A stretch of DNA of 64,000 nt from JBJXHG01 sp046160865 (GTDB lineage Bacteria > Planctomycetota > UBA1135 > GCA-002686595), in contig JBJXHG010000100.1 of the NCBI GenBank assembly GCA_046160865.1, forward strand, positions 1-64,000, given 5' to 3'. Numbering within the stretch: the stretch's first letter is position 1; the number at the start of each line of letters is the position of its first letter. The notes beneath the pieces were generated by a model. The model saw nothing but the letters and a program-made list of their open reading frames with translations, did no database searches and was not told where the DNA came from. The translations under genes and the position numbers were made by a program. Positions 8,891 to 18,146 of the stretch are shown one piece after another.

Positions 8891-11227
8891 ATGACCGCCC
8901 TTCTCGCCGCACTCTCCCTGTCCGCAGCCCTGGTTCTTCCCGCACAAAACCGGGGCGCGGCCCCGGCGGCGACCCAAGCGAACCCCGCGGCAGGACAGAG
9001 CGGCACCGCGCAACGCACTCCGCCGATCCAGGACGTCGGCGACTACTACCTGGTCAACTTCGACGAGACGGGCGGGGACGAGTCGCTGAACCTCGAGGCC
9101 TTCGTGAAGATCTGTCAGGAAGCGACCGGCATCAACTTCACCTACGCGAAGGAGACCGAGGCTCCGCTGCGACAGGCGAAGCTGCGCATGTTCGGCCCGA
9201 AGCGCATCCCGAAGGCCGACTTCTACAACTTCTTCCAGATCATGATGATCATCAACGACTTCGTTTGCACGAAGATCGGACCGGAGCACCTCTCCGTCGT
9301 GGTGATCTCGCCGTTGTCGGGCGCCAGCGGCCGCCCGACCTTGCGTGGCGAAGCGGTGTACGTCGAACCCGACGAGCTCGAGCGCTACGAGGACCAGCCC
9401 GCGATCCTCATCACGACCGTCGTCGACTTGCCGAGCACCGACGTGCGCACTCTGTCGAACTCGATGCGCTCGATGTTCCAGGACGCGAACACGCAGCAGA
9501 TCATCCCGGTCGGCAACACGAACAGCCTGATCATCACCGGATTCGGCAGCAACGTCGCCGCGATCGTGAAGATGCTCAAGTTCGTGGACGACGCCGCGCA
9601 CAGCGTCAATCAGATCGTGCCGCAGTTCGAGGTGATCAAGCTCGAGTACGCGTCGCCCGAGGACATCGCCGAGACGCTTTCCGAGTTGCTCGAAGCGAGC
9701 CGCCGCGCGCTCCAATCGCGCGGCCAGCAGCAAGCAGCTCAGGGCGTGACCAGCCAGATCCCCGGCGGCCAGAACGAAGCCAAGATCCTGGTCGAGCCGC
9801 GCACGCGCTCGCTCCTCGTGATGGCGATGCCGGACGACCTGCCGCGCATCAAGGAGCTCGTCGCGCGCCTCGATGTCGAAATCATCGAGCACGAGCGCGA
9901 CTTCCACATCTACGCACTCGACAACGCCGACGCCGAGGAGCTGGCGGAAACGCTCGACAATTTCATCCGCGACGCGGGACGCATCACCCAGGGTGCTGCC
10001 GGAGCGAACCGCGGCGGCGCCGCGCAAGCGGCGACGCCGTCGCCCACGGGCGGCGGTCGCACCGACATCGTGATCGTGCCGGACAAGCCCACGAACTCGC
10101 TGCTGATCGCAGCCGGCCGGTCGCGTTACGAGGAAGTCCTCGATCTCGTCCGGCGCCTCGACATCCGCCAACCGCAGGTGCTGATCGAGACCGCGCTCGT
10201 CGAGCTCTCGGGCCGCAACTTCCTCGACATCGGCGTGGAACTCGGCGGCGCGGATCTGCCCGGTGAGGGAACCGGCAGCTTTGGCGTGACGAGCTTCGGC
10301 ATGTCGACCTTCGCCGATTCCGACGAAGACGGCATCCCGGACGTACGCGTGCCGGGACTCGCGCAAGGCATCACGGCGGGCATCCTCGACGGCAGCGACT
10401 TCTCGATGCCGATCCTCATCGCCGCGCTGAAGACGCGCCGCGACACGAACGTGCTCAACGTGCCTTCCGTGTTGGTCAACAACAACGGCAGTGCGAAGGT
10501 CACGTCGAAGGACCAGCAGCCGACGACCACGATCACTGCCAATGGTGGAAGCGGGATCGGCGGTCAGACGCAGGAGAGCTTCAACCAGTACGTCGAGGCC
10601 GGCATCACGATGCAGATCTCGCCGACGATCAGTGCGAGCCGCTATCTGCGCTTGCGCGTCTCACTCGAGGTCTCGACCTTCCTCGGCACGGTGTCCGGCT
10701 CCATTCCGCCACCGAAGATCACGCGCACGATCGAAACCACGGTCAACGTCCCGGACGGCGACACGATGGTGATCGGCGGCATCATCACCGACAACAAGGG
10801 GCACACGCGCCAAGGCATACCGTTCCTGTCGGACCTGCCGATCCTGGGCTACTTGTTCCGGCGCGATTCGGATTCGCTGGATCGTACGACGCTCTACTTC
10901 TTCGTGACGCCGCACATCATGCAGGACAAGGACTTCGCCGACCTGGCGGAGGTCTCGTACCAGAAGAAGCTCGATGCAGCCGATTCGATCGGCGCGGACC
11001 GCATCCGCGTGATCGATCCGCGTTTCGGCAAGGATGCGCGCGGCGTCGACCTGCGCGGCTTCGAAGTCCCGCTCTACCGGAGCCCCGTGCGCGGCGAAGT
11101 CGAAGGCGACGCGGTCGGCATCGACAGCGCGCGCGCGAACGAGCTGCTGCAGCAAAAGGAAGCGGAACAGCAGAAGCCCGCGCCGGCGCCCACCCCGGAC
11201 GACTCCACGACCGAGGAGCCGAAGTAG
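8891..11227 (+). CDS. gspD: type II secretion secretin GspD
   Basis: 778-residue outer-membrane secretin. A signal peptide (LLAALSLSAALVLPAQ) is followed by a Q/A/G-rich stretch, N-domains (several copies of the LV.RLD-type repeat, such as IKELVARLDVEIIEHE and VLDLVRRLDIRQPQVLIE) and the secretin barrel from about residue 420. The barrel ends in the family hallmarks VPSVLVNNNGSAK, IPFLSDLPILGYLF and TLYFFVTPHIMQD. The ~90 residues after it are a proline/glutamine-rich tail. AAGGA stands about 12 bp upstream of ATG 8891. It is first in a plus-strand operon; gspE starts 2 bp after its stop. No gspC lies next to it. Confidence 0.95.
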   Translation: MTALLAALSLSAALVLPAQNRGAAPAATQANPAAGQSGTAQRTPPIQDVGDYYLVNFDETGGDESLNLEAFVKICQEATGINFTYAKETEAPLRQAKLRMFGPKRIPKADFYNFFQIMMIINDFVCTKIGPEHLSVVVISPLSGASGRPTLRGEAVYVEPDELERYEDQPAILITTVVDLPSTDVRTLSNSMRSMFQDANTQQIIPVGNTNSLIITGFGSNVAAIVKMLKFVDDAAHSVNQIVPQFEVIKLEYASPEDIAETLSELLEASRRALQSRGQQQAAQGVTSQIPGGQNEAKILVEPRTRSLLVMAMPDDLPRIKELVARLDVEIIEHERDFHIYALDNADAEELAETLDNFIRDAGRITQGAAGANRGGAAQAATPSPTGGGRTDIVIVPDKPTNSLLIAAGRSRYEEVLDLVRRLDIRQPQVLIETALVELSGRNFLDIGVELGGADLPGEGTGSFGVTSFGMSTFADSDEDGIPDVRVPGLAQGITAGILDGSDFSMPILIAALKTRRDTNVLNVPSVLVNNNGSAKVTSKDQQPTTTITANGGSGIGGQTQESFNQYVEAGITMQISPTISASRYLRLRVSLEVSTFLGTVSGSIPPPKITRTIETTVNVPDGDTMVIGGIITDNKGHTRQGIPFLSDLPILGYLFRRDSDSLDRTTLYFFVTPHIMQDKDFADLAEVSYQKKLDAADSIGADRIRVIDPRFGKDARGVDLRGFEVPLYRSPVRGEVEGDAVGIDSARANELLQQKEAEQQKPAPAPTPDDSTTEEPK

Positions 11228-11229
11228 CC

Positions 11230-12936
11230 GTGGCGAGCATCGGGGACATGTTGATCGACGCCGGGCTCGTTCGCGAGCGGCTCGAGGAATGCCGTCGCAT
11301 CGCGGCGACGAGCGGCGATTCCATCGACCGCGTGATCCTCAACAAGGACTATTTGGACGAGACGACGGTGCTGCAGGTGTACGCGAAGCACCTCGGCTTC
11401 GAGTTCCGCAAGTCACTCGACGGCACGCGCGTTCCAGCCGCGTTCGTCAACAAGGTGCCGGTCCACTTCGCGCGCAACTACAACTTGGTCGCGCTCGAGC
11501 ACACGGCGGACAACGTGCTGAAGGTCGCGACCTGCTCGCCCCTGCAACCGCACCCGATGGATGATCTCGCCGCGCTCGTCGGCGCGGAAATCGATCCGGT
11601 GCTCGCGCCGCGCATCGAGATCACGACCCTCATCGCGCGCGCGTACCGGCACAAGGCGGACGGCGTCGACGAGGCCCTCGCCGACGTGGCCGAGGACGGC
11701 GACATCGCCGGGCTCGCGCAGGAGATCGACGAGACCGAGGACGTGCTCGATGTCGCCAACAAGGCGCCGATCATCAAGCTCGTCAACACGATCCTGTTCC
11801 AAGCGCTCAAGCTGCGCGCGTCCGACGTGCACTTCCAGAGCTACCCGGACCGCATGCAGGTCCGGTTCCGCATCGACGGCATCCTCTACGACATGGACCC
11901 GATCCCGCGGAAGGTGCAGGAAGCCATCGTCAGCCGCGTGAAGGTCATGGGCAAGATGGACATCGCCGAGCGCCGCCTGCCGCAAGACGGTCGCGCCACG
12001 ATCCGCATCGGCGACGGGGAAGTCGATGTGCGGATCAGCTCCGTGCCGACGACGAACGGCGAGCGCATCGTCATGCGTCTGCTCGACAAGACGTCGAAGG
12101 TGTACACGCTCGACGAGATCGGCTTGTCGGAGCGCAATCGGTCGATCATCCGCGAGTACCTCGAGTTCAGTCACGGCATCATCCTCGTTACCGGACCGAC
12201 GGGCTCCGGCAAGACCACCACGCTGTACGCTTCGATGGGCGAGGTCGACACGACCCAGAAGAACGTGCTGACGATCGAGGACCCGGTCGAGTACTCGCTC
12301 GCCGGCATCAGCCAGGTGCAAGTGAACGTGAAAAAGGGCCTCACGTTCGCGAACGGGCTGCGGTCGTTCTTGCGGCAGGACCCCGACGTGATGATGGTCG
12401 GCGAGATCCGCGACCTCGAGACGGCCGAAGTCGCGATCCGCGCGGCGCTGACGGGCCACCTCGTGTTCTCGACGGTGCACACGAACGACGCCGCGAGCAC
12501 GATCACGCGCATGGTCGACCAAGGCGTCGAGCCGTACCTCGTCGCCAGCTCGCTCGTGCTCGTCGTCGCGCAGCGTCTCGTCCGCACGATCTGCAAGCAC
12601 TGTCACTCGTACGTGCCGCTCTCGGACGAGTGGCACGCCAAGCTCAAGAAGGTCGGCATCGATGCGGCACTCCTCGGCGGACGCATCGCGATCGGCAAGG
12701 GCTGCGACGAGTGCTTCCAGTCGGGCTATTCGGGCCGGACGGCGATCTACGAATTCATGCCCGTCGACGAAGTGCTGCGCACGCAGATCATGGAAGGCTC
12801 GACTGCCGCGCAGATGAAGCGCAGCGCGGTGACGCGCGGGATGATCACGCTGCGCGAGGACGGTCGTCAAAAAATCCTCGCTGGCAGGACGACGCCGGAC
12901 GAGGTGCTGCGCGTGACGCAGATGGACGTCGACTGA
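11230..12936 (+). CDS. gspE: type II secretion / type IV pilus-type assembly ATPase GspE
   Basis: 568-residue cytoplasmic hexameric ATPase that powers pseudopilus assembly. The N-terminal domain (IGDMLIDAGLV...) is the GspE/PilB MshEN-like region. The ATPase core carries Walker A GPTGSGKTTT (about 322-331), an Asp box (LTIEDPVEY), Walker B (DPDVMMVGEIRD) and the His box (LVFSTVHTNDAAS). A four-cysteine zinc motif is visible (CKHC ... CDEC, about 456-498). The start is GTG at 11230, only 2 bp after the gspD stop. PilB cannot be fully excluded by sequence alone, but the neighbours favour GspE. Confidence 0.94.
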   Translation: MASIGDMLIDAGLVRERLEECRRIAATSGDSIDRVILNKDYLDETTVLQVYAKHLGFEFRKSLDGTRVPAAFVNKVPVHFARNYNLVALEHTADNVLKVATCSPLQPHPMDDLAALVGAEIDPVLAPRIEITTLIARAYRHKADGVDEALADVAEDGDIAGLAQEIDETEDVLDVANKAPIIKLVNTILFQALKLRASDVHFQSYPDRMQVRFRIDGILYDMDPIPRKVQEAIVSRVKVMGKMDIAERRLPQDGRATIRIGDGEVDVRISSVPTTNGERIVMRLLDKTSKVYTLDEIGLSERNRSIIREYLEFSHGIILVTGPTGSGKTTTLYASMGEVDTTQKNVLTIEDPVEYSLAGISQVQVNVKKGLTFANGLRSFLRQDPDVMMVGEIRDLETAEVAIRAALTGHLVFSTVHTNDAASTITRMVDQGVEPYLVASSLVLVVAQRLVRTICKHCHSYVPLSDEWHAKLKKVGIDAALLGGRIAIGKGCDECFQSGYSGRTAIYEFMPVDEVLRTQIMEGSTAAQMKRSAVTRGMITLREDGRQKILAGRTTPDEVLRVTQMDVD

Positions 12937-12948
12937 CGTCGCCGCACC

Positions 12949-14211
12949 ATGCCGATCTTCGAGTACAAGGCCTTCGCTCCCGGAGGATCGGTCCAGTCGG
13001 GTGTGATCGACGCGGACACCTCGCGCGAAGCGCGCCAGCGCTTGCGACGCGAGAACTTGCTCGTGAGCGAGATCCGCGAGACGCGCGGCGGCCGCCGCGT
13101 GTCGGCGAAGAGCCCAAAGCAGACCCTTCTGCAGCGCATCCGCCAACGCCGCCGCGCGGCGTCGAGCACGCTCTCGATGCGCAATCTGGAGACGCTCTCC
13201 AGCGTCACGCGCCAGATGGGCACGCTGCTCGGCAGCGGGATCCCGCTCGCCGAAACGTTGAAGGCGATGATCGAGCAGGCCGAGGAGCGCTCGCTCGAGA
13301 CGATGTTCCGCGAGATCCGCGAGCGCATCAATCAAGGCGCGTCTCTCGCCGACGCGCTGTCCGAGCACCCGCACCTCTTCGGCGAGCTCTACATCAACAT
13401 GGTTCGCGCGGGCGAAGCGACGGGCAACGTCGATGTCGTGCTCCGCCGCCTCGCGGACTACCTGTCCGCGCAGCGCGCCCTGCGTCGCAAGGTCGTCTCC
13501 GCGCTGACATATCCAGCGATGATGATCGGCATCGGCTTGATCGTCGTCAGCATCCTGATGACGGTCGTCGTGCCGAAGATCACCGGCATGTTGACCGACA
13601 CGGGACAGACGCTGCCGACCCCCACCAAAGTGCTGATCGCCGTCAGCGACCTCTTCAAGAACTACTGGCTGGTCGGCGCGGGCATCATCGGCATCGTGTC
13701 GTACGTGTTCGAGCGCATCTACCGCACCTCGGACAAAGGCCGACTCGCGATCGATCGCTCGATGCTGCGCTTGCCGATCGTCGGCGACCTGCTGCGCAAG
13801 CAGGCGGTCTCGCGCTTCACACGCACGCTCTCGACCCTGCTCCAGAGCGGCGTGCCGGCCGTCAACAGCCTGGAGATCACGCGCACGGTCGTCGGCAACC
13901 GCGTCATCGCCGACGCCACGGAGCACATTCGCGTCCGGATCCTGGAGGGCACCGACATCGCGACGCCGCTCAAGGCCACGGGCGCCTTTCCCGCGCTGGT
14001 AGGCTATATGGTGAACGTCGGCGAGCAGTCCGGCGAACTCGAGCAGATGCTCGACCGCATCGCGACCTCGTACGACGAGGAGATCGACATCGCGACCGAG
14101 CGGCTCACCAGCGTGCTCGAGCCGATCATGATCGTCTTTTTGGCCGTAGTCGTAGGGTACATCGTGGTTTCGATCGTCCTACCGATCCTGCAGATCGGAC
14201 AGTTCAAGTGA
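12949..14211 (+). CDS. gspF: type II secretion inner-membrane platform protein GspF
   Basis: 420-residue polytopic membrane protein of the GspF/PilC family. Two T2SSF domains are seen: about residues 80-205 (LETLSSVTRQMGTLLGSGIPLAET) and 280-405 (RFTRTLSTLLQSGVPAVNSLEI). Three main membrane segments lie near residues 185-207, 228-250 and 390-415. It forms the platform that GspE drives. It starts 12 bp after gspE. The C-terminal ITMVLEP-type element appears as LTSVLEPIMIVFLAVVVGYI, the usual family ending. Confidence 0.95.
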   Translation: MPIFEYKAFAPGGSVQSGVIDADTSREARQRLRRENLLVSEIRETRGGRRVSAKSPKQTLLQRIRQRRRAASSTLSMRNLETLSSVTRQMGTLLGSGIPLAETLKAMIEQAEERSLETMFREIRERINQGASLADALSEHPHLFGELYINMVRAGEATGNVDVVLRRLADYLSAQRALRRKVVSALTYPAMMIGIGLIVVSILMTVVVPKITGMLTDTGQTLPTPTKVLIAVSDLFKNYWLVGAGIIGIVSYVFERIYRTSDKGRLAIDRSMLRLPIVGDLLRKQAVSRFTRTLSTLLQSGVPAVNSLEITRTVVGNRVIADATEHIRVRILEGTDIATPLKATGAFPALVGYMVNVGEQSGELEQMLDRIATSYDEEIDIATERLTSVLEPIMIVFLAVVVGYIVVSIVLPILQIGQFK

Positions 14212-14247
14212 ACTCGCTCCGCTAGAGAACGACCGGGAAACAACGCC

Positions 14248-14682
14248 ATGCAACGCACTCATCCGCGCCGTATCCGCCGAGCGGGCTTCACGCTCGCCGA
14301 AATGATGGTCGTCATCGTGATCATCGGCCTGCTCGCGACGCTCGTCGTGCCGAACGTTATCCAGAAGTTCTTCCAAGCCGCAGGCACGAAGGCCAAGGTC
14401 GACATCTCCGCGATCGAGTCCGCTTTGAAGGAGTTCGCGATCAACAACGGCGGCCGCTACCCGGACAGCCTCGAGGTTCTCGTCACGCCCGACGCGAACA
14501 ACGAGACGTATCTCGACACGAAGTCGATTCCGAAGGACCCCTGGGGTCACGAGTACATGTACGACCCGCCCGCGTCCGGGCAACCGCAGCCGCGCATCTA
14601 TTCGTACGGCGCCGACGGCCAACCGGGCGGCGAGGGCAAGGACGCCGACATCGACAACATCGCCATGAAGGAGCAAGGCTAG
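14248..14682 (+). CDS. gspG: major pseudopilin GspG
   Basis: 144-residue pseudopilin. The prepilin peptidase site is RRAG/FTLAEMMVV, with Glu5 of the mature protein, followed by the hydrophobic helix VIVIIGLLATLVVPNV. The C-terminal GspG fold shows DPWGHEYMYDPP and the loop ending YSYGADGQPGGEGKDADI, with acidic residues that bind calcium in the family. The length is normal. It follows gspF by 36 bp. It should form the main subunit of the pseudopilus and needs a prepilin peptidase (GspO), which is not in the window. Confidence 0.96.
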   Translation: MQRTHPRRIRRAGFTLAEMMVVIVIIGLLATLVVPNVIQKFFQAAGTKAKVDISAIESALKEFAINNGGRYPDSLEVLVTPDANNETYLDTKSIPKDPWGHEYMYDPPASGQPQPRIYSYGADGQPGGEGKDADIDNIAMKEQG

Positions 14683-14689
14683 GCGCGAC

Positions 14690-15283
14690 GTGCTTCCCCT
14701 CGACCGAGCGATCGCGCGGTGCGCCGATCGCGCGCACGGAGCCCGCGCGCGCGACGGCTTCAGTATGGTCGAAATCCTCGGGGTGATCGTGATCCTCGGC
14801 CTGATGGCCACGATCGTCAGCATCAATTGGCGCGCGATCCTGCCGAAGTCCGAGCTGACTTCGTCCGTGCGCATCCTGGCGAGCACGCTCGCGTCCACGC
14901 GATCGGAGGCGATCGGGCGCAACGCGATCTTCCGCATCGAGTACGACCTCGACCGACACCGTTTTCGTCAGAACACGCCGTTTAAGAACGACGGCCAGGG
15001 CAAGCTCGCGGCGACGGAAGAAGACCGGCTCGTGCTGAACTGGATCGAGCTGCCCGAGTCGGTGCGTTTCTCGAAGATCGTGTGCGACGGCGTCGTGTTC
15101 GACACCGGCATCGTCGCGGTGCGCTTCGATCCTCTCGGAGCCGCATCGGGGCACACGATCACGCTGATCCAGAAACCGTACGACACGTACTACACGGTCG
15201 AGGTCCAGGCCCTCACGGGTCTCATCGAGTACCACGAAGGCTTGTTCGAGCGCGCGCCCGCGCAGGAATCGGACTTCGATTGA
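14690..15283 (+). CDS. gspH: minor pseudopilin GspH-like
   Basis: 197 residues with the prepilin motif RDG/FSMVEILGVIVILGLMA, with Glu5 conserved. The preceding leader of about 23 residues is rather long, so a later start is possible. The start chosen is GTG 14690, 7 bp after gspG. The soluble domain matches the GspH pattern only loosely (LASTLASTRSEAIGRNA). A minor tip pseudopilin is inferred from size and order in the operon. The stop (TGA 15281-15283) overlaps the likely TTG start of the next gene. Confidence 0.85.
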   Translation: MLPLDRAIARCADRAHGARARDGFSMVEILGVIVILGLMATIVSINWRAILPKSELTSSVRILASTLASTRSEAIGRNAIFRIEYDLDRHRFRQNTPFKNDGQGKLAATEEDRLVLNWIELPESVRFSKIVCDGVVFDTGIVAVRFDPLGAASGHTITLIQKPYDTYYTVEVQALTGLIEYHEGLFERAPAQESDFD

Positions 15284-15837
15284 ACGCGCGGCGTTCCATC
15301 GCGGTGCGTGCGAGTCGCGGTTTCACGCTCGCGGAAGTCGCCGTCACGATCGTGATCGTGGGCATCGGCATGCTGCTCGTGCTGCAGGGCCTGAACAACG
15401 CGAAGATGACCGCGGCGCACACGCGCAACATGAAGCTGTCGCGCGAGCTCGCTCTGCTCACGCTCGGACAGGTCGAGGCGGGCCTCTATCAAGAGGACAT
15501 CGAGAACGGTCTCGTCGGCAGCTACGCCGAGGAGGGCTATCCCGACTTCTCGTTCGAGGTCGTCGTGGGCGACGACGCCTTCTACGAACCGACGGACGGC
15601 CGCAGGTTCGACAGCTGGGCGGCGCGCGACGACGAAGAGGACGACGACGAAGAAGAGGAAGAGTCCGAGGAGCCGTTCGAGAAGGTGAAGATCCGCATCA
15701 CGAGCCCGAAGATCACCGAGCGTGTCAACGAACTCGTGTTCGAACGCTGGATGCCGTGGAAGCAGGTCTACGGTGAGGAAGAGGAAGACGAAGCGACCGC
15801 TTCCTCCGCGCCGCCCGCCGAACAGAGCTCGCCATGA
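15280..15837 (+). CDS. gspI: minor pseudopilin GspI-like
   Basis: 185-residue prepilin-like protein. The processing motif is SRG/FTLAEVAVTIVIVGIGMLL, with Glu5. The soluble part (TRNMKLSRELALLTLGQVEAGL) resembles GspI. It carries an unusual insert of almost only Asp and Glu (about residues 113-128) and a second acidic run near the C-terminus. No ATG precedes the motif: TTG 15280 overlaps the gspH stop and is preferred, with in-frame GTG 15304 as the alternative. The stop overlaps the gspJ start (ATGA, 15834-15837). Confidence 0.8.
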   Translation: MNARRSIAVRASRGFTLAEVAVTIVIVGIGMLLVLQGLNNAKMTAAHTRNMKLSRELALLTLGQVEAGLYQEDIENGLVGSYAEEGYPDFSFEVVVGDDAFYEPTDGRRFDSWAARDDEEDDDEEEEESEEPFEKVKIRITSPKITERVNELVFERWMPWKQVYGEEEEDEATASSAPPAEQSSP

Positions 15838-16769
15838 ACGCGCGCATGCGCTTCTGTGCTGCACGCGCAGGCTTCACGCTCGTCGAAGTGCTGCTCACGC
15901 TCTTGATCATGAGCGCGATCATGATCTCGATGACTCAGATCCTGACTGCGGCGCGCACGAGCCGCGACACGATCCACAACATCCAGGAAACGCAGCTCGT
16001 CGGTCCCGCCGTGCTCGACATGGTCGAGCGCGATCTGCGCGCGATCGTCACGTTCGACCGCACGCGCAACCTGCACTTGCGCGTCAAGAACCGCGTGATG
16101 CTCGGCTTCGACGGCGACAGCCTCGATTTCGTGACGAGCAACGACAGCCTCGTTCCGGCGCGCGACGGTGAACGCTTCCTGCGCACCGACGTGTGCGAGG
16201 TCGGCTATCGCCTGCGGCCCAGCCCGGAGTCCGACCAGTTCCTCGAGATCTACCGGCGCGAAGGCTACGGCGTCGACGATCAGCCGTTCGACGGCGGCTC
16301 GTTCACGCTCCTCTCCGGCCGCGTGAAGAGCTTCGACATCCAGTGCTTTCGCAAGGACGGCCCGGACGAAGACCCGGTCGACGAATGGGGTACCGAGCGC
16401 GGCGAGGACACCAACGGTCTGCCGGCGCGCCTCGAGATCACGATGGTGCTCGAGCTCGCGCCACGACTGGTCAACGAGCAATTGCGGATCGCGCCGATCG
16501 ATCGGCGCACGATCACATACCGGCGCGTGATCCGCTTGTCGGAGTCGTTGCGCGCGAACGAGGACGCGATCCCGATCCCGAAGATTCCGAAGCCGCCGGC
16601 GCCGGCGAGCAACGCTGCGGCACCCGGTGCTGCAGGCGCAGCCGGTCAGGGCGGTCAGGGCGGACAGAACGGTCAGGGCGGTCAAAACGGACAAGGTGGA
16701 CAAGGTGGACAGGGCGGCGGCGGCGGTGGCGGTGGCAGCACCGGCGGTGCCAACCCCCTCGGAGGTTAG
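15834..16769 (+). CDS. gspJ: minor pseudopilin GspJ-like with Gly/Gln-rich tail
   Basis: 311-residue prepilin-like protein with motif RAG/FTLVEVLLTLLIMSAIM and Glu5. The size of its soluble domain (to about residue 240, EITMVLEL, TYRRVIRL) fits GspJ. From about residue 250 the protein becomes Pro/Ala-rich and then a low-complexity Gly/Gln/Asn tail (repeats of the GQGGQ type) ending in a poly-Gly run. Such a tail is not usual for GspJ and may be flexible or involved in assembly outside the membrane. It is the last gene of the cluster; no gspK, gspL or gspM follows. Confidence 0.85.
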   Translation: MNARMRFCAARAGFTLVEVLLTLLIMSAIMISMTQILTAARTSRDTIHNIQETQLVGPAVLDMVERDLRAIVTFDRTRNLHLRVKNRVMLGFDGDSLDFVTSNDSLVPARDGERFLRTDVCEVGYRLRPSPESDQFLEIYRREGYGVDDQPFDGGSFTLLSGRVKSFDIQCFRKDGPDEDPVDEWGTERGEDTNGLPARLEITMVLELAPRLVNEQLRIAPIDRRTITYRRVIRLSESLRANEDAIPIPKIPKPPAPASNAAAPGAAGAAGQGGQGGQNGQGGQNGQGGQGGQGGGGGGGGSTGGANPLGG

Positions 16770-16835
16770 AGCCGACGCGCGCGCGCTGCGGCCCGAACCA
16801 GGCGCTGCGCGGTAGGAGCGTCATCGATGGATCGA

Positions 16836-16859
16836 CAATCACGCCGAGCGGCGTGATTG
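16836..16859. terminator. strong hairpin between gspJ and serS
   Basis: CAATCACGCC (16836-16845) pairs perfectly with GGCGTGATTG (16850-16859) around a GAGC loop, a 10-bp stem. It sits between convergent gspJ and serS, ends 2 bp before the serS stop, and can serve both strands. No long U-tract follows. Confidence 0.6.
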
Positions 16860-16861
16860 GA

Positions 16862-18142
16862 TCACCGCACGGACTTCCCGATCACTTCGCGTCCGCCGAG
16901 ATACGGACGCAGCGGCGCGGGGATCCACACGCTGCCGTCTGCGCGCTGGTGGTTCTCGACGAGCGCGATCAACATGCGCGCCGAAGCGGCGACGGTGTTG
17001 TTGAGCGTGTGACAGAAGCGCACCGATCCGCCGGCGTCGCGATAGCGCATTCCGAGGCGCCGCGCCTGGAAGTCGTGGAAACGACTCGCACTGTGTGTCT
17101 CACCGTAGCCGTTGCGCGACGGCATCCACGTCTCGATGTCGAACTTCTGCACCTGCGGTACACCGAGATCGCCGCCGCACACGTTCACGACGCGGTACGG
17201 GAGCTCGAGCGCCCGTAGCACGTCCTCCGCGTTCTGGAGGATGGCGGCATGGTGCGCGATGCTCTGCGCGTCGTCGGCAACGTCGACGACCACTTGCTCC
17301 ACCTTCTGGAACTGGTGCACGCGGTAGAGCCCGCGCGTGTCCTTGCCGTACGTACCCGCCTCGCGGCGGTAGCACGACGAGAGCGCGACGTAGCGCTTCG
17401 GCAAGTCCGCGAGCGAGAGGATCTCGTCCTGGTGCAGCGCGGTGACCGGCACCTCCGCAGTGCCGACGAGACACAGGTCGTCGCGCTCGTCGCAACGGTA
17501 CGCCTGCTCCTCGCCACCCGGGAAGTAGCCGGTGCCGACCATGGTCTGCGTCCGCACCAGCGTCGGCACGGACAGCGGCACGAAACCGCGCGCGACCATC
17601 TGGTCGAGTGCGTAGCGCATCACGGCGCCCTCGAGCAGCGACATGTCGCCCTTCAGAATGTAGTTGCGCGAGCCCGCGATGCGCGCGCCGCGCTCGACGT
17701 CCAGCCAGTCCTGGGCTTCGCCGAGCGACGCATGGTCGAGCGGTGTGAAATCGAAACGCCGCGGCTCGCTCCAGCGCTTGACCTCGACGTTCTCGCTGTC
17801 GTCCTTGCCCTCGGGCACCTCGGCCGCGGGCACGTTCGGCACGCGCAAGAGCAGCGCTTCGAGCTCGGCGGCGAGCCGCCCGAGCTCGTCCTCGCGCTCC
17901 TTCAGCGCGGCCTTCCCGCTCTTCTGCTCTGCCGCGAGCTTGGCGCGTTCTGCTGGCGGCGCTTGGCCGATCCTCTTGCTCGCGGCGTTCTGCTCGCTGC
18001 GCAGTTGATCCACCAGCGTGTTCTTCTCGCGCATGCGCCGGTCGAGCTCGAGCAACGCGTCGATGTCGCAGGCGATGCGCTTCTTGCGCGCTCCCGCCTT
18101 CACCGCCTCCGGATCGTGGCGGATGAACTTCAGGTCGAGCAC
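16862..18142 (-). CDS. serS: seryl-tRNA synthetase
   Basis: 426-residue class II aminoacyl-tRNA synthetase that charges tRNA-Ser. The N-terminal coiled-coil arm covers about residues 30-105. Motif 2 appears as YRREAGTYGKDTRGLYRVHQF and motif 3 as NNTVAASARMLIALVENHQ. The length is normal. The start is GTG 18142 (LDLKFIRHDPE follows), with AAGGAG placed 8 bp upstream; no ATG is near in frame. It follows the upstream secreted-protein gene by only 4 bp, and so is probably the last gene of the long minus-strand operon. Confidence 0.97.
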   Translation of the reverse strand: MLDLKFIRHDPEAVKAGARKKRIACDIDALLELDRRMREKNTLVDQLRSEQNAASKRIGQAPPAERAKLAAEQKSGKAALKEREDELGRLAAELEALLLRVPNVPAAEVPEGKDDSENVEVKRWSEPRRFDFTPLDHASLGEAQDWLDVERGARIAGSRNYILKGDMSLLEGAVMRYALDQMVARGFVPLSVPTLVRTQTMVGTGYFPGGEEQAYRCDERDDLCLVGTAEVPVTALHQDEILSLADLPKRYVALSSCYRREAGTYGKDTRGLYRVHQFQKVEQVVVDVADDAQSIAHHAAILQNAEDVLRALELPYRVVNVCGGDLGVPQVQKFDIETWMPSRNGYGETHSASRFHDFQARRLGMRYRDAGGSVRFCHTLNNTVAASARMLIALVENHQRADGSVWIPAPLRPYLGGREVIGKSVR

Positions 18143-18146
18143 GACG

